Source: Zanthoxylum bungeanum (lineage: Eukaryota > Streptophyta > Magnoliopsida > Sapindales > Rutaceae). Taken from it: a stretch of 64,000 nt of DNA. The notes under the pieces are model-generated. The model was not told the DNA's origin. It saw nothing but the letters and a program-made list of their open reading frames with translations, and ran no database searches. Of the stretch, positions 25,089 to 35,504 are shown in pieces; within the stretch, counting starts at the first letter, position 1, and each line of letters opens with the position of its first letter. The position numbers were made by a program, and so were the translations under genes. Where the stretch lies: positions 124,001 through 188,000 of the forward strand of contig SKCR01038864.1 in NCBI GenBank assembly GCA_019454045.1, written 5' to 3'.

Positions 25089-25658
25089 GACGACATTGAA
25101 GACTCCCCTAGAGCTTCTTCTGGTCCAGTCGATTGGAGATTATCCTGGATCTTTATCTGGTCTAGTCAACGAGAATATTCCCCATTATTATTATCAAGTC
25201 AAGTTGAAGACATGGCCTTTCATCTATTCTAGATGACATTGAAGACTCCATTGGACCATCATCAGGTCCAGTTAACTAGGAGATTATCTTGGACCTTCAT
25301 CTGATCCAGTCATTAGGAATATTCTCCATGACTCTTGTCGAGTCAAGTTGAAGTCTTGGATCTTCATATGGTCCAGACGATATTGTAGGCTCCATGAACC
25401 TTCTCCGATCTAGTTGATTGGAGATTATCCTAAAACTTCATCTGGTCCAGTCGACGAGAACATTCTTCATGACTCTTGTCGAGTCAAGTTGAAGACTTGG
25501 ACCTTCATCTGATCAAGACGATATTAAAGACTCACATGAACCTTATTCTTGTCCAATCGATTGGAGATTATCTTAGACCTTCATCTTGTCCAATCGACGG
25601 GACATTCCCTAATAACCTTCGTCGGGTCAAAGAATCTCCCGGACTACAATCTGGTAAA
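25089..25658 (+). repeat. Imperfect 143-bp tandem repeat, four units
   Basis: Units start at 25089, 25232, 25376 and 25517 (lengths 143, 144, 141 and 142). Each opens ga(c/t)ga(c/t)att and contains 'ctggtcca'- and 'gtcgagtcaagttg'-like segments; a decayed fifth partial unit follows from 25659. The array starts two bases after the Copia-B2 LTR and leads into a sequence with LTR promoter features, so it may be the U3 part of another LTR. Confidence 0.75.
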
Positions 25659-26460
25659 GTCGACTGAGAAAACTCTTGATATCTACCTAGCATGACCTTC
25701 ATCTGGTCTAAAACAACGCTGATATTCCAAACGACATGGTGATTTCATACGACATACTCGTATGAGTACTCTCTAAGCCAATGATTCCTTGAATTAGAGA
25801 GTAGATGACAAACTGTACATTCCAAATATGGGTCAAGAACCAAATGTCATTATATCTCAGGCTCACGCATCAGACAAAGCTCAATTAGTACCAAACGGCC
25901 CTGAGACCACTGGCATGAATCATAGATAGGGTCCATGAGCCTATACGTCACCCAATGGCCTAAAGGCTTCTGTGAGCCCATCCAACTCATAAGGGTTTTG
26001 GCAAGATCCTAATTATGTTGCTTGATGTCTTATTCGACATTATCGTGCCAGTTTAGGCCATAGTTCTTTCTTAATAAGGAAACTAAGTCTTTGGATCATG
26101 ACGAACTACCTACAAACACGGTAGTCTAATCCAACTACTATAGGGATTATACATAATCCCGATATCTAGGCACTCATAATTCAACCATGATTTAACTATC
26201 ATTTCCTAAATAGAGTTGGTGTACGATTCATCCAGGGAATCATAATCTGATTTGAAAGCTACTTCATAGCCTATAAAAAGAGAGAGAGGGTAATTCATTC
26301 AAGCTTCGGCACTCACACTCGCGTTCTCAAAGTATACAACACCCGCTAAACACCAGTCCACCGCCTTCACATCAATCTACTAAGATCAAGGTAACCTTGA
26401 ATACGACATCCATCATATCGGTGGGTAGATACTTTGTGTTCACTTTATATTTATTTTTCA
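25659..26460 (+). other. Probable LTR remainder with TATA-like promoter
   Basis: No open frame of note. The sequence 'cctataaaaagagagagagg' near 26270, followed by a C-rich transcribed-looking stretch, resembles the U3/R border of a plant LTR. No matching second LTR, primer site or target duplication was found in the window, so the boundaries are open. It could equally be an older host promoter. Confidence 0.35.
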
Positions 26461-26621
26461 AGATCGTTGGAGCCCCATCATATAAATTCTTAATTGTAGA
26501 CTGAATGCGAAATTCAGCGTGTACAATACTATACACGGTATATATTTTCTAGACTTTTTGAAGAATTTAAGACTGTTGATTTTGTTATTTATTTGTATAT
26601 TTATAGCTAATTTGAATACTT

Positions 26622-27913
26622 TGTAATCCCTGATAAGAATAGGCGCAATAATGGAGTTACTTTCTGACACACTCATAAAATGGTTTTTTACTCCCAAGTA
26701 TAAGAGTGTCGAAGTAACAAAATAACTCACCAAATCCAGGGTCGATCCACAATTAATAGATTTAGTAAAATAAAATAATAATTTAAGTAAAAAAGTGAAT
26801 TGATTTAAGTTGTGGGAAATTTTTAAATTGGGATGCAACAATAATTAAAATACTGGGGCTATAAGATCCACTCTTAATATTTCAAATATAGAGAAATATT
26901 ACTTTTTATAATATATAAATTGTCATTATTACCCAGTTAATTTACTTCAGGAATGAATTATGCCAAAACATATAAAACCAGTCATAAAGGCGGTAATAAC
27001 ATATATCTATAACAAGTTCAGTTAGGTATTCAATTATGCCAAATATATAAAAACCAGTTATATAGGCGGTATTCTCAATAATTAATTCAGATTTAAATTA
27101 AATATTAGTCTTCAGATTACAATTCATATATTATAATATAAGTAAGATTAATCCATATTTTTATATTAAGAGTTTCACCATTTACCCCGACAGGATGAAA
27201 TTAGCTACATACTTTGAATAAAAAAACACATAATTTTATTACTGAAAAAAAATTACAACAAAGCTTGAAAAATAAAACACACAAGAGCTGGAACACTTCA
27301 CAAAATCTCAGATAGAATTTATGGAGGAAGCTGCTTAACTGAGGTGCCGAGCACCTCTATTTATAGTAGAAGACTCAACACCCTTCATCTTTGAAAAATT
27401 ACATTGCATTTAATAATGCAATGTAAATTTTTCAAATGATGGGCCAATCCACCTCATATTTATTATTTTTTTTTTCTTTTTTTCCTTTAATAATTACATA
27501 TAATATACTTTGGCTTTTTAATCAATTTCAGAACTAGAAAATCTTGTAAATAGTAAAGTATATATCCGAGTCTTCTTTCATCCGGAACTAGAATTGTCTC
27601 AATCCGATATCGGAGTAAAAAATTATGGCCAAAATGCGAAAATTACGCAAAGTTGGAATTTCTGAAATTGTATAATGTTAGAACACCCTTTTAAGTTTAT
27701 GGCTTCCAAAATCCGAATGTCACGTCCATTTTTATAATTATGCATCCAAAATATTATTTCACCTACATAAGAAATAAAAATCATAATAAAAATATATAAA
27801 ACATAAATTTAATTATTATTTCACAAATATACTAAATTAAGGGGATTAATAAAATTACATGTGTAAAATAATTAATTTTCCTTTTAATAAATATATATTT
27901 TTTAGTATTCATC
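26622..27913 (-). mobile_element. Putative minus-strand LTR (TGATGA... family)
   Basis: Read on the minus strand it begins TGATGAATACTAAAAA at 27913. Near its end it has the 'gatcgaccctgg ... cttatacttggg' type of sequence seen in the LTRs at 33507 and 52536, and it finishes near 26622 (GGGATTACA). No convincing 5-bp duplication flanks it. AT-rich throughout, no coding. Confidence 0.4.
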
Positions 27914-27958
27914 ACTTTCCTACACCAACTGCGCGAACCGATCCGGTAACACAATATA

Positions 27959-28640
27959 CAGGGACAGAACCAACTTTGCATTTGGAGAGGGGCGAACTAA
28001 TTTATATAACTAGTAACAAATATTGCTATTAAAAAGTCATAACTTCAAGTTAAACTAATACAATAACAATATAAAATACATTAAAATCTAGACCATTATT
28101 ATTTCAAATCACAAAAATCATCTACAAGTGAATCTAAGCTAAATTTTTTGACAATTTATTTTTCAATATGCACTAACATATCGTCCGAAAGAAATTCATA
28201 TTCCATCTTATTAGAAATGTTGTATTGACAATATTCATCGCTGTAAATGATCGCTCTGTTTGTAGATGTAGAAACTGAAAGTGTGAGAATAAGAATTACC
28301 ATCTTATACCCAAGTACCCCAAGGGGTGTGGCTTGGTGGTGTAGGGTCCAGGATCTCATCTTGAGGTTCTGAGTTCGAATCCAGGGGGTGCACTTCTTGT
28401 AAGAGCCTGGGATAGCCGGTGGTTTTATATACGTCGCGGCCCAGAATGGGTGGTTTGGTGGCGGGGGGGTTTCCATCGTTTCCAAAAAAAAAAAAAAAAA
28501 ATCTTATACCCAAGTAGATCGATTTCTGGTTTTCTAATTTTTACCATTCATCGGCACAAATCAGAAATAGTTGACAACATTTTAAAATCAAAAAGTTGTC
28601 TTACATATTCAAAATGCTGATACTGCAACCTTCAATTGTA
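27959..28640 (-). pseudogene. hAT transposase C-terminal fragment (ZMYM1/TTF-type)
   Basis: On the minus strand, reading from about 28620, blocks match the C-terminus of hAT transposases of the zinc-finger MYM/TTF-type family. They are KMLSTISDLCR, then KMVILILTLSVSTST (the hATC dimerisation motif, normally LTLPVSTATTERAF), then NKMEYEFLSDDMLVHIEK, then after a stop IVKKFSLDSLVDDFCDLK ending near 28100. A SINE with its 16-bp target duplication splits the fragment between these blocks. Downstream, the sequence CAGGGACAGAACC at 27959-27971 resembles the CAGGGGCGGAGCC ends of these elements and probably marks the terminus. The rest of the transposase is missing. The family is recognised from motifs only. 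Confidence 0.7.
28317..28500 (+). mobile_element. tRNA-derived SINE, complete, with 16-bp target duplication
   Basis: A perfect 16-bp duplication, atcttatacccaagta, flanks it (28301-28316 and 28501-28516). The head has a pol III A-box-like TGGCTTGGTGG (28329-28339) and a B box GAGTTCGAATCC (28371-28382). The element ends with a run of A (about 28484-28500). The layout is that of plant Au-like tRNA SINEs, mobilised by LINE machinery. It sits inside the hAT fragment, so it is younger than that insertion. Confidence 0.85.
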
Positions 28641-29208
28641 ACATCTCATGCTATAGAAATATAGTATATTGCACCTTTGATGATCAATAGGCTGTTTATA
28701 TATAAATAATAATAATAATAATTAATTAATAGGCTGTAATAATATCTAAAAAAAGTCATCATCAAAATTAAATATTTGATTGATATCAACTCCATCAAAA
28801 TTAACAATTTATTTATCTGATTTTATGCATAAAAATAAAAAAATAAACTCATTAAAAATTAATTCATTTAAATGATAGTGAAGATCCTACTTCAAGTGAT
28901 CCTGAATTTTGGCTTTTTTTGTTATAATTTTTTTTTTTTAATATCACCTTAGAGGGAGGCAGAGAGCAGAATGCTGAAAGTTTGTTTGTTCGTTTGTTTT
29001 TTTTTTTTTGTTTTTTTGAATTGACACAAGACAAAGAGAATAAGAATAATTTTGTTTCTTACCACTTTCAAGAAAAAGTTGGTACTCATTTTATCTTTCC
29101 TTCTTTTCCAGTGATTTGTTTTATTTTTTTTAATTGGTATTTGGTAGGTGTGTGTGTTATTATTTTTTTTTTTTAAATTTTTTTTTTTTAATGAGAGGGG
29201 GCACCATT
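28641..29208. other. AT-rich spacer, no gene seen
   Basis: AT-rich with homopolymer T runs. No domain, RNA gene or repeat boundary could be recognised. Confidence 0.5.
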
Positions 29209-29335
29209 GATCTCACCTTGAGGTTCTGGGTTCGAATCCAGGGGGTGCACTTCTTGTAAGAGCCTGGGACAGCCGGTGTTTTACCTGCGCCGCGGCCCAG
29301 AATGGGTGGTTTGGTGGCGGGGTTTCCAACGTTTC

Positions 29336-29366
<31 letters not shown>
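29209..29366 (+). mobile_element. 5'-truncated sister copy of the SINE
   Basis: From gatctcacc to the poly(A) run at 29337-29366 it matches the SINE at 28317-28500, including the B box GGGTTCGAATCC (29228-29239) and the GC-rich 'cgcggcccagaatggg' body. The A-box half is absent. A T-rich run precedes it and no target duplication could be found. Truncation at the 5' end is usual for LINE-mobilised copies. Confidence 0.8.
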
Positions 29367-29368
<2 letters not shown>

Positions 29369-29540
29369 TTATATATCAAATTAAAATAGGAAATCAATAA
29401 TACCAATAATACCAATAATAAAATATAATAATATCATAAAAATATCTTGAAAATGATTCCATAATTAATAAAAAGATATTATTTTCTTAACACTCTTTCT
29501 ATATTAAAAAGATATTATTTCATTAACATATATCATCAAT

Positions 29541-29688
29541 AAGTTGATATTCCTTCAATAATACAAATAATAATGTATGTGATAATCTCATAAGCTTAGA
29601 ATCAATCCTTATATAGCAATTATGAAGGAAAAAGGGCATGGTCAAGAATGTGGTTCTTCATGTTGACCAAAAAGAGAGGAATTATGCT
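29541..29688 (+). repeat. Dispersed direct repeat, copy 1
   Basis: It starts aagttgatattccttcaat and ends gaccaaaaagagaggaatt. The same sequence with scattered changes recurs at 30456-30603. The function is unknown. Terminal direct repeats of a TRIM-like element or a local duplication are both possible; TG..CA ends are not seen. Confidence 0.7.
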
Positions 29689-30455
29689 TAATACAAATTA
29701 GAAACCGTTATATATTCTTTGAATTATTGGTTGAATATAGCATCAAGGAAAAATTTTATTCCTGTTTTCACTCACTTTCACTTTGCATTTTTTTTTCTAG
29801 ATATCCCATTAATATAATTTGTTGAACAAAAATTCTGCATTTCTGGATCGGTTTGGATAATCAATTTTAAATTTTTTAAACCCTTATAATTTTAAAAATG
29901 TATACCATTGTATCATTTTTAGCTCATGTATTATTATTTTTATAGTATGAGATGTGCTAATGTGTAGGTGAGTTTACATGCAATTCATTTTTCAAAAAAA
30001 AAAGATGGTACGTTAATTTCTTATATAATTTTGTGGGAAATCAAACTAAATTCCATTTTTAATAATGAAATCGATTTAATAATCAGTTAAGATATGTTTG
30101 ATTTAGTTCGATTAATGTTTACCCACCTCTAGACATTTATGAGATAATGGCTACTTTCTTTCGAAAATTAATATATTGATATTGATACATGTTAGCAATC
30201 CAAAATTAAGTGCTAATTAAAATTGTTTATATTATAACCCAAAATTATTCTTCTACTTATCCCCCATAGGGAAAAAAAAACTACAAGGAGTACAACCAAA
30301 GACTCTTTGATTTTTAATTATGGTCAATCCCACCGTGTAATTTTAAAATTATATTTGCTATTTTTATAATAAAAGATAATGAAAGAGAAAGAACCATTAT
30401 CTCATAAACGTCTCATTAGTTCCATATGCAAGCATATATATATATATATATATAT
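29689..30455. other. AT-rich spacer between the two direct repeats
   Basis: No gene, domain or clear transposon end was recognised. A (TA)n microsatellite closes it at about 30435-30456. Confidence 0.5.
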
Positions 30456-30603
30456 AAGTTGATATTCCTTCAATAAAACCATTAATAATATATGTAATAA
30501 TATCATAAGCTCAGAATCGATCTTTACATGGCAATTATGAAGGTGAAAATGGCATGGTCAAGAATTTGGTTCTTCATGTTGACCAAAAAGGGAGGAATTG
30601 TGT
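30456..30603 (+). repeat. Dispersed direct repeat, copy 2
   Basis: Second copy of the roughly 150-bp sequence at 29541-29688, in the same orientation and about 915 bp away. It is preceded directly by a (TA)n run. Confidence 0.7.
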
Positions 30604-30724
30604 TTTAAAAACAATATCAATATATCATGATAAGATCATAAGATCTCTAATTAGGTGCTAATTAAAGGTGGCATCTAGGTCAAACTCCAATATATATATT
30701 TTTTCATCCATATTATGATCATAG

Positions 30725-31534
30725 CCTACTTGATGGTGTTTTTTAAGCGCTATGATATTTAAGCAGTACGGCAGTGGTAAAAGGGTAACTCCCTTCTTGA
30801 TCGAGACCACTAATACCGACCCGACCACATGAGTTTGGGTCCGAGCACTTATGAGCGGTAACCCGACCACTTGAGATCGGATGGCCGGGCATTATCAGAT
30901 TGACAACAGCATTCTCAGTTCAAAAGACTATCATGACCGACCTCATGAAGACCGACCAGATAGCGAGATATGCTCCAGAGATAAATTATCATATTCTTAT
31001 GGGGTAAGGGGATAAGTTATCCTATTCTTATGGGGTAAGGGGATAAGTTATCATATTCTTATGGGGTAATGAGATAAGTTATCATATTCTAATAGGGTAT
31101 GGGAAGTAAAATGTAGTTTTGATTAGGAATCCTTATGGGAAAAGGGAATTGTTTCAACTAGGAAATTCTTGTGGGAGAAGGAATCTGATTTCTTCACTAT
31201 TATAAATAGGAGGGTAGAGTATGCGTAAGGGGCATGAGAGTGGAGATCAAGATGAGAATCAAGATCAAGATCATTACGATCAGACTTGTAAACACAAGAG
31301 ATATCAGAGAAGCATATCTCAGTAATAAAAGAATCATTCGATTTGCGTCCATGGACGTAGGTTGGATCTGATCCGCCGAACCACGTTAAATCTCCTTGTC
31401 GATTGGCGTATTTATCTGTCTTTTGCTAAGTTTGTTTTCGGCTCCCCCATAACCGAACAAATTCACTATTGAGGGAGGATTGTCTCGGGAGTAATATTCT
31501 CATATTGCCCTGAGACCAAAATCAGCCGTCAACA
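30725..31534 (+). mobile_element. Solo LTR, probably Ty3/Gypsy
   Basis: It has a TATA-like tattataaatagg near 31200. A transcribed-looking region follows with an 'aataaaag' poly(A) signal near 31325 and the 'catggacgtaggt ... gaaccacgttaaatct' type of sequence common near R/U5 of plant Gypsy LTRs. It ends ccgtcaaca at 31534. Three tandem copies of a roughly 30-bp unit 'ggggataagttatc..' occur at about 30960-31090. The left boundary is approximate because no target duplication was found. Confidence 0.55.
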
Positions 31535-32007
31535 ATTACAAAAAAATATATATATATATTATCTACTAGCCATTAACTATAAGAAAAATAATCTTTAACA
31601 TCCAAAAATTTAGCGTCTCCACGAAAATTGTTACTAAATGCATCATTTAGTGTCGTAAAAAACAAGCGACGCTAAAAATAACAACAACGTACGTCGAACT
31701 TATTAGCAACGTTATATGTTACTTTTAGCGTCGCCTGTGAATTTGGCGACGTTAAATGTAATACATTTGCGTCGATTATTTTAGGCGACGTTAAAATACA
31801 TGTAATAATTATTATTATCATTAATAATTAGTGTCGTCTATAAAGTTGGCGACACTAAAATGCATACATTTAACGTCACATATTTTTGACGATGCTAAAA
31901 ATCCTTAATAATAATAATTAATTAGTGTTGCCTATTTTGGTGATGGTAAATTATTATATTTCGCGTCGCCAAAAACATAGGCGATGCTTAGAAAACTTGT
32001 AAAACTA

Positions 32008-32070
32008 AATAATAATAATAATAATAATAATTTTATTATTATTTTTATTATTATTATTATTATTATATTA

Positions 32071-32105
<35 letters not shown>

Positions 32106-32130
32106 TATCATCATCATCATCATCATTAAT
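32008..32130. repeat. ATT/TAA and TCA microsatellite
   Basis: Runs of (AAT)n and (ATT)n with interruptions, ending in a short (TCA)n tract at about 32107-32127. Simple sequence, no further role inferred. Confidence 0.9.
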
Positions 32131-32194
32131 TAATTAATGATATTTATGTGCATTACATGCCCCCACACATATTTTTCTTTACATCCTATTACAA

Positions 32195-32395
32195 TAAACT
32201 GATCATAGCCTAGTGGTAACTATGTTACACCTTACCTCAAGAGTTCAAGTCACACCAATTATAATAATTTATACAATTATAAATATTGATTATTATGTGG
32301 GCTTAGGCCTACCGTTGGGTGATACTAGGATCTAGGTGTGGGGCCCCACCCATAGTTGGTTAGGTGGGCTCTATAAGGGGTCCCACAATATATTT
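32195..32395 (+). mobile_element. Possible tRNA-derived SINE inside the CACTA array
   Basis: The A-box-like TAGCCTAGTGG is followed about 35-40 bases later by the B-box-like GAGTTCAAGTC. The body is GC-rich with self-complementary stretches (tggggccccaccc, aggggtcccac), unlike the AT-rich surroundings. No poly(A) tail or target duplication was seen, so this is a tentative call. Confidence 0.4.
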
Positions 32396-33190
32396 TTTAA
32401 GATAGTAAAAAAATTTTTATTTCAAAGATTTAACGTCGCCTAAGCTTATTCGACGCTAAATGTAATTATTGATAATTAAATATATTTTAATAATATTTTA
32501 TGTTTTAATAATTTTTAACAGATTTAGCATTGTTGAGTTGACGATGCTAACATTTAGCATCAAAAATTTATTGTCGATGCTAAAATTTTTTCACGATAAG
32601 TTTTTAGCGTCCATTTTCCGGGTCGCCATATTTCGACATAAACTAAATAAGATAACAATAGATTTTAAATCGCTGATTATATTCTGGAGACCGTCGATAT
32701 GCGCAGCTGACTGAGACCCCAAAATTAGGTCTAAAGCAAATATTTTTTTTAAGTATATATTAAACACTACATGAACATGTTCTTTAGTGTTCACTGAAAA
32801 AATCATCGCCAAATATATAATTAGCGTCGCCAAAATCGTACAACACTAAAAGTAACAACATATTGTGTCATAACGATTAACGACGCTAAAAGTATAACAT
32901 TTAGCGTCGTCACAGAACTTTCGACGCAAAAATATTAGCATTTATTATCGTAATAAAATTTTCGACATTAAATATCAACTTTTAGCGTCGAATATAGTTA
33001 GCGACGCTAATTATCATAATTTTCAGCGTCACCAACTATATTCGACCCTAAAAGTTACAACCTTTAGTGTCGATACTTAACTTCGACATAAAATTCCTAA
33101 TTTAGCATCGCAACCTATAATCTCAATTCCAAATATTGTACGATTTAGCGTCTAATATAGTATAGATTGCGACGCTAAAAAGTCTGCAAA

Positions 33191-33506
33191 AAAAAAAAAT
33201 AATAACCAGCAACCCACACCATTTCTTCTATATATTCATTCTTATTCATTTTTCTTCAATACCCACGTAAAAAATACATAGTTTCATCATTTTCAACCAC
33301 AATCCAACACTAAGCTAATTAAGGTACATATTTTCTTTAATGTATCACTATTATTATACTAATTATTTACCCATTATATATTTTTGAGAAAATCCCCTAA
33401 AACTAAAGTTTGGAATTTAATTAGGTAAATATTTTAGTTATGAATTTGCCTAAATAAGGTATGTATTTTCTCTAATTTATCACAATTATTGTAGTAATTT
33501 ATTTAT
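33191..33506 (+). other. Segment with a partial tandem duplication, interrupted by element D
   Basis: A roughly 140-bp unit (aaggtacatattttc ... ttgagaaaatcccctaaaa ... ttaggtaaatatttt) starts at about 33322. A second unit starts at about 33455 (aaggtatgtattttc) and is cut by LTR element D at 33507. Its remainder resumes at 41913 (ttgagtaagtcccctaaaa ... ttaggtaaatatttt). It may be the inner part of the CACTA element. No coding seen. Confidence 0.5.
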
Positions 33507-34786
33507 TGATAAGTGCAGTTTATACCCACTTATTCACGCATTTTTAGCTAACTATTTTGTTAGATTCCGTGTAATTTAATATATTTTGTAGTTTGTTTTA
33601 TGTTTGATTGATAAGAAGCATTGTAACACGGATCTTGGAGTAAAGAGACTTGTTTTGGGACCTTACAGACTCATCGGAAGCACGCTAGAAGACTAAATAC
33701 GCAGGAAATACTCATCCTGAAAAATGGGGTGGCGTCGCAACGCCCCAGAGGATATCACATACATATGGCCCGAGAGTTAGGCGTCGCGACGCTGCGACAG
33801 AAGCCCAAAAACATCAGTTTTCAGTATTCTACACACACAAAGACTCAAAGAATTCCCTATAAATATAGAAGCTCGTCCAAAATCCTAGAGGGAGAGAAAA
33901 ATACACCATAAAGACTCTAAACACATATTTTAAAGAGATCCAAAGAGGAAAACTGAAGAGTGACAAGAAGAGACGAGGGGGTGACGTTCGAAGATGAAAG
34001 GATTCAATTCGAATTTTATCATTTAGTTTCTTTCTTAAAACTCTAATGATTTCTAATATGTTCATGACATTATTTTCATTGTTTCCATCTTTAGTCATAA
34101 ACTAACTCTATTATTCTAGAGGATGATGTAACCTATGTTTGAACCTATGTGTTGATTGCCAATTTAATTGTTATGAAATTTTAATTCAGTTTATTTATAT
34201 TCTCTTATGTTTAATACTTCTAGTTTCTTGGCCACAAATTAAGATGATAAATGTTTAGAATCTATTACTCGAGAGAGAAGATTTTGAATAGGATCTAGAG
34301 AATATAATCTATGAATTTTATAGTGTTCGGGAGAATATATAATTCATTTGAAGTAGTTAACACATAATTACATAGCGTAATGAATTGTTAATTATTAGAT
34401 TTTTATAGGGATATTGAAGTCTGTGATTGATAATATATTCACTCGACACTTGGAAGAGGGAGTTAGAATAACTTAGGATTTTTTACTTATAAATAATGCA
34501 GTTGAATAAGAATTGAATGACATGAAAAATACATATGAGATAGTTAGGTGAAATCAGACTTTAGAATCTCTCTTCTTAGATTATCTTAATTAGGCGTTTT
34601 GATATTTCGTTTCCTTTGTTTTTAGTTTTAATATTAGTTTATTTTAAATTATTTCTAAATAAAGTTAAGTTTATTAATTATAGTACTTAGTGCGAGTTTG
34701 ATTACAATTCATGTGAGTTCGACACTCATACTTATCTTTTACTAAAACTTGACACTGTATACTTGCGATATGATAATCTCACAACA
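33507..34786 (+). mobile_element. 5' LTR of element D
   Basis: It starts TGATAAGTGCAGTTTATACC and ends ataatctcacaaca at 34786. The 5 bases before it (tttat) and those after the 3' LTR (ttgat, 41913-41917) are an imperfect target duplication. A TATA-like ctataaatatagaag lies near 33850. The second half is nearly repeated at 41008-41912. Confidence 0.75.
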
Positions 34787-34792
34787 AGTTTT

Positions 34793-34810
34793 TGGTGCCG
34801 TTTCCGAGGA
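34793..34810 (+). promoter_or_regulatory. tRNA-Asp-like primer-binding site of element D
   Basis: The sequence TGGTGCCGTTTCCGAGGA resembles TGGCGCCGTTGCCGGGGA, the primer site complementary to the 3' end of plant tRNA-Asp used by Athila/Tat-type Gypsy elements. It lies six bases after the LTR end. This sets element D and its relatives apart from the Copia elements here. About 140 bp of its AT-rich leader follows before the next insertion. Confidence 0.7.
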
Positions 34811-34950
34811 TTGTTAATATAATTCGCATTAATACTATTACCAAATAACCTTAGCTTTAATTTAGAATTTTATTTTTATTTTTATTTTTTTATTGTTATT
34901 GTTATTTTTGTTTTAATACTTTTTCCTGTCTTTCTGTGCTTCAGTGAATG

Positions 34951-35489
34951 CGAAGATCTATAGGCACGGTCTCGCCTACGTATATTCATCAGGTAGACAA
35001 CTCTTTTGTCAATCATTCACTAATGACTCCTTGGTTTCCGGTCCTGGTCGTTTCTCGTTGTCGCTGCGAATGCAGACCCACAAGGAGACGTACCAAGGTT
35101 AAACTCGTCAATGATAAACTCAAGTTACTTACGTAATCCTGACAGCTAGGGCACGTTCAGAATTCCGCTTTCGCTTGAATTTATCTAGTATCTAATATAC
35201 ATCCGGTATAAATAAATCTCTATCGGCTACACCCTCACAGCAGAGGCACGGTCTCGGATGTAGTCAACGAAAAGATATTTATAAACAGTATTGACAAGAC
35301 GGACCAAGAAACAAGTATTCCAAATACTAGTTACTTTAAAACCTTATTAAGCGGGGATATTCCATTAAGTGTCATACACCCTAAATCTAATCAAATTAGA
35401 TTATAACATGCATGTATAAAGTCAAGAAAACATGATTAAACATTGAATAAAACAATCTAATCATTTTATGGAGGCCTAGAATCAGACTC
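34951..35489 (-). other. Untranslated leader of Copia-C
   Basis: On the minus strand this follows the Copia-C primer site. It is homologous to the Copia-A leader at about 7310-7830, including the 'tatattcatcaggtagacaa' block (here near 34980, there near 7328) and GGCACG-type motifs. Gag and pol of this copy are missing; the left edge at about 34950 abuts the leader of element D. Confidence 0.6.
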
Positions 35490-35501
35490 GCTCTGATACC
35501 A
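35490..35501 (-). promoter_or_regulatory. Primer-binding site of Copia-C
   Basis: On the minus strand this is TGGTATCAGAGC, perfect to the Copia initiator tRNA-Met consensus, three bases from the LTR. Confidence 0.9.
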
Positions 35502-35504
35502 TTT

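Larger units (their letters stand above)
31576..33190. mobile_element. CACTA-type subterminal repeat field
   Basis: A decayed end actataagaaaaata (CACTA elements usually start CACTACAAGAAAA) begins the block. It is followed by many copies of TTTAGCGTCGC and its complement GCGACGCTAAA, with G/A and C/T decay, in alternating orientation. One clear pair is TTTAGCGTCGCC at 31724-31735 with GGCGACGTTAAA at 31745-31756, able to form a hairpin. Such arrays bind the transposase in En/Spm-like elements. No transposase is present in the window. The block includes a microsatellite and a tRNA-like insertion. Confidence 0.65.

Noticed and set aside
25089..25658. CRISPR-like spaced repeats
   Set aside because: Units are contiguous 143-bp imperfect repeats with no spacers, in a plant nuclear context.
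26458..26841. 127-codon minus-strand frame
   Set aside because: AT-rich, lies at the edge of an LTR-like sequence and shows no domain.
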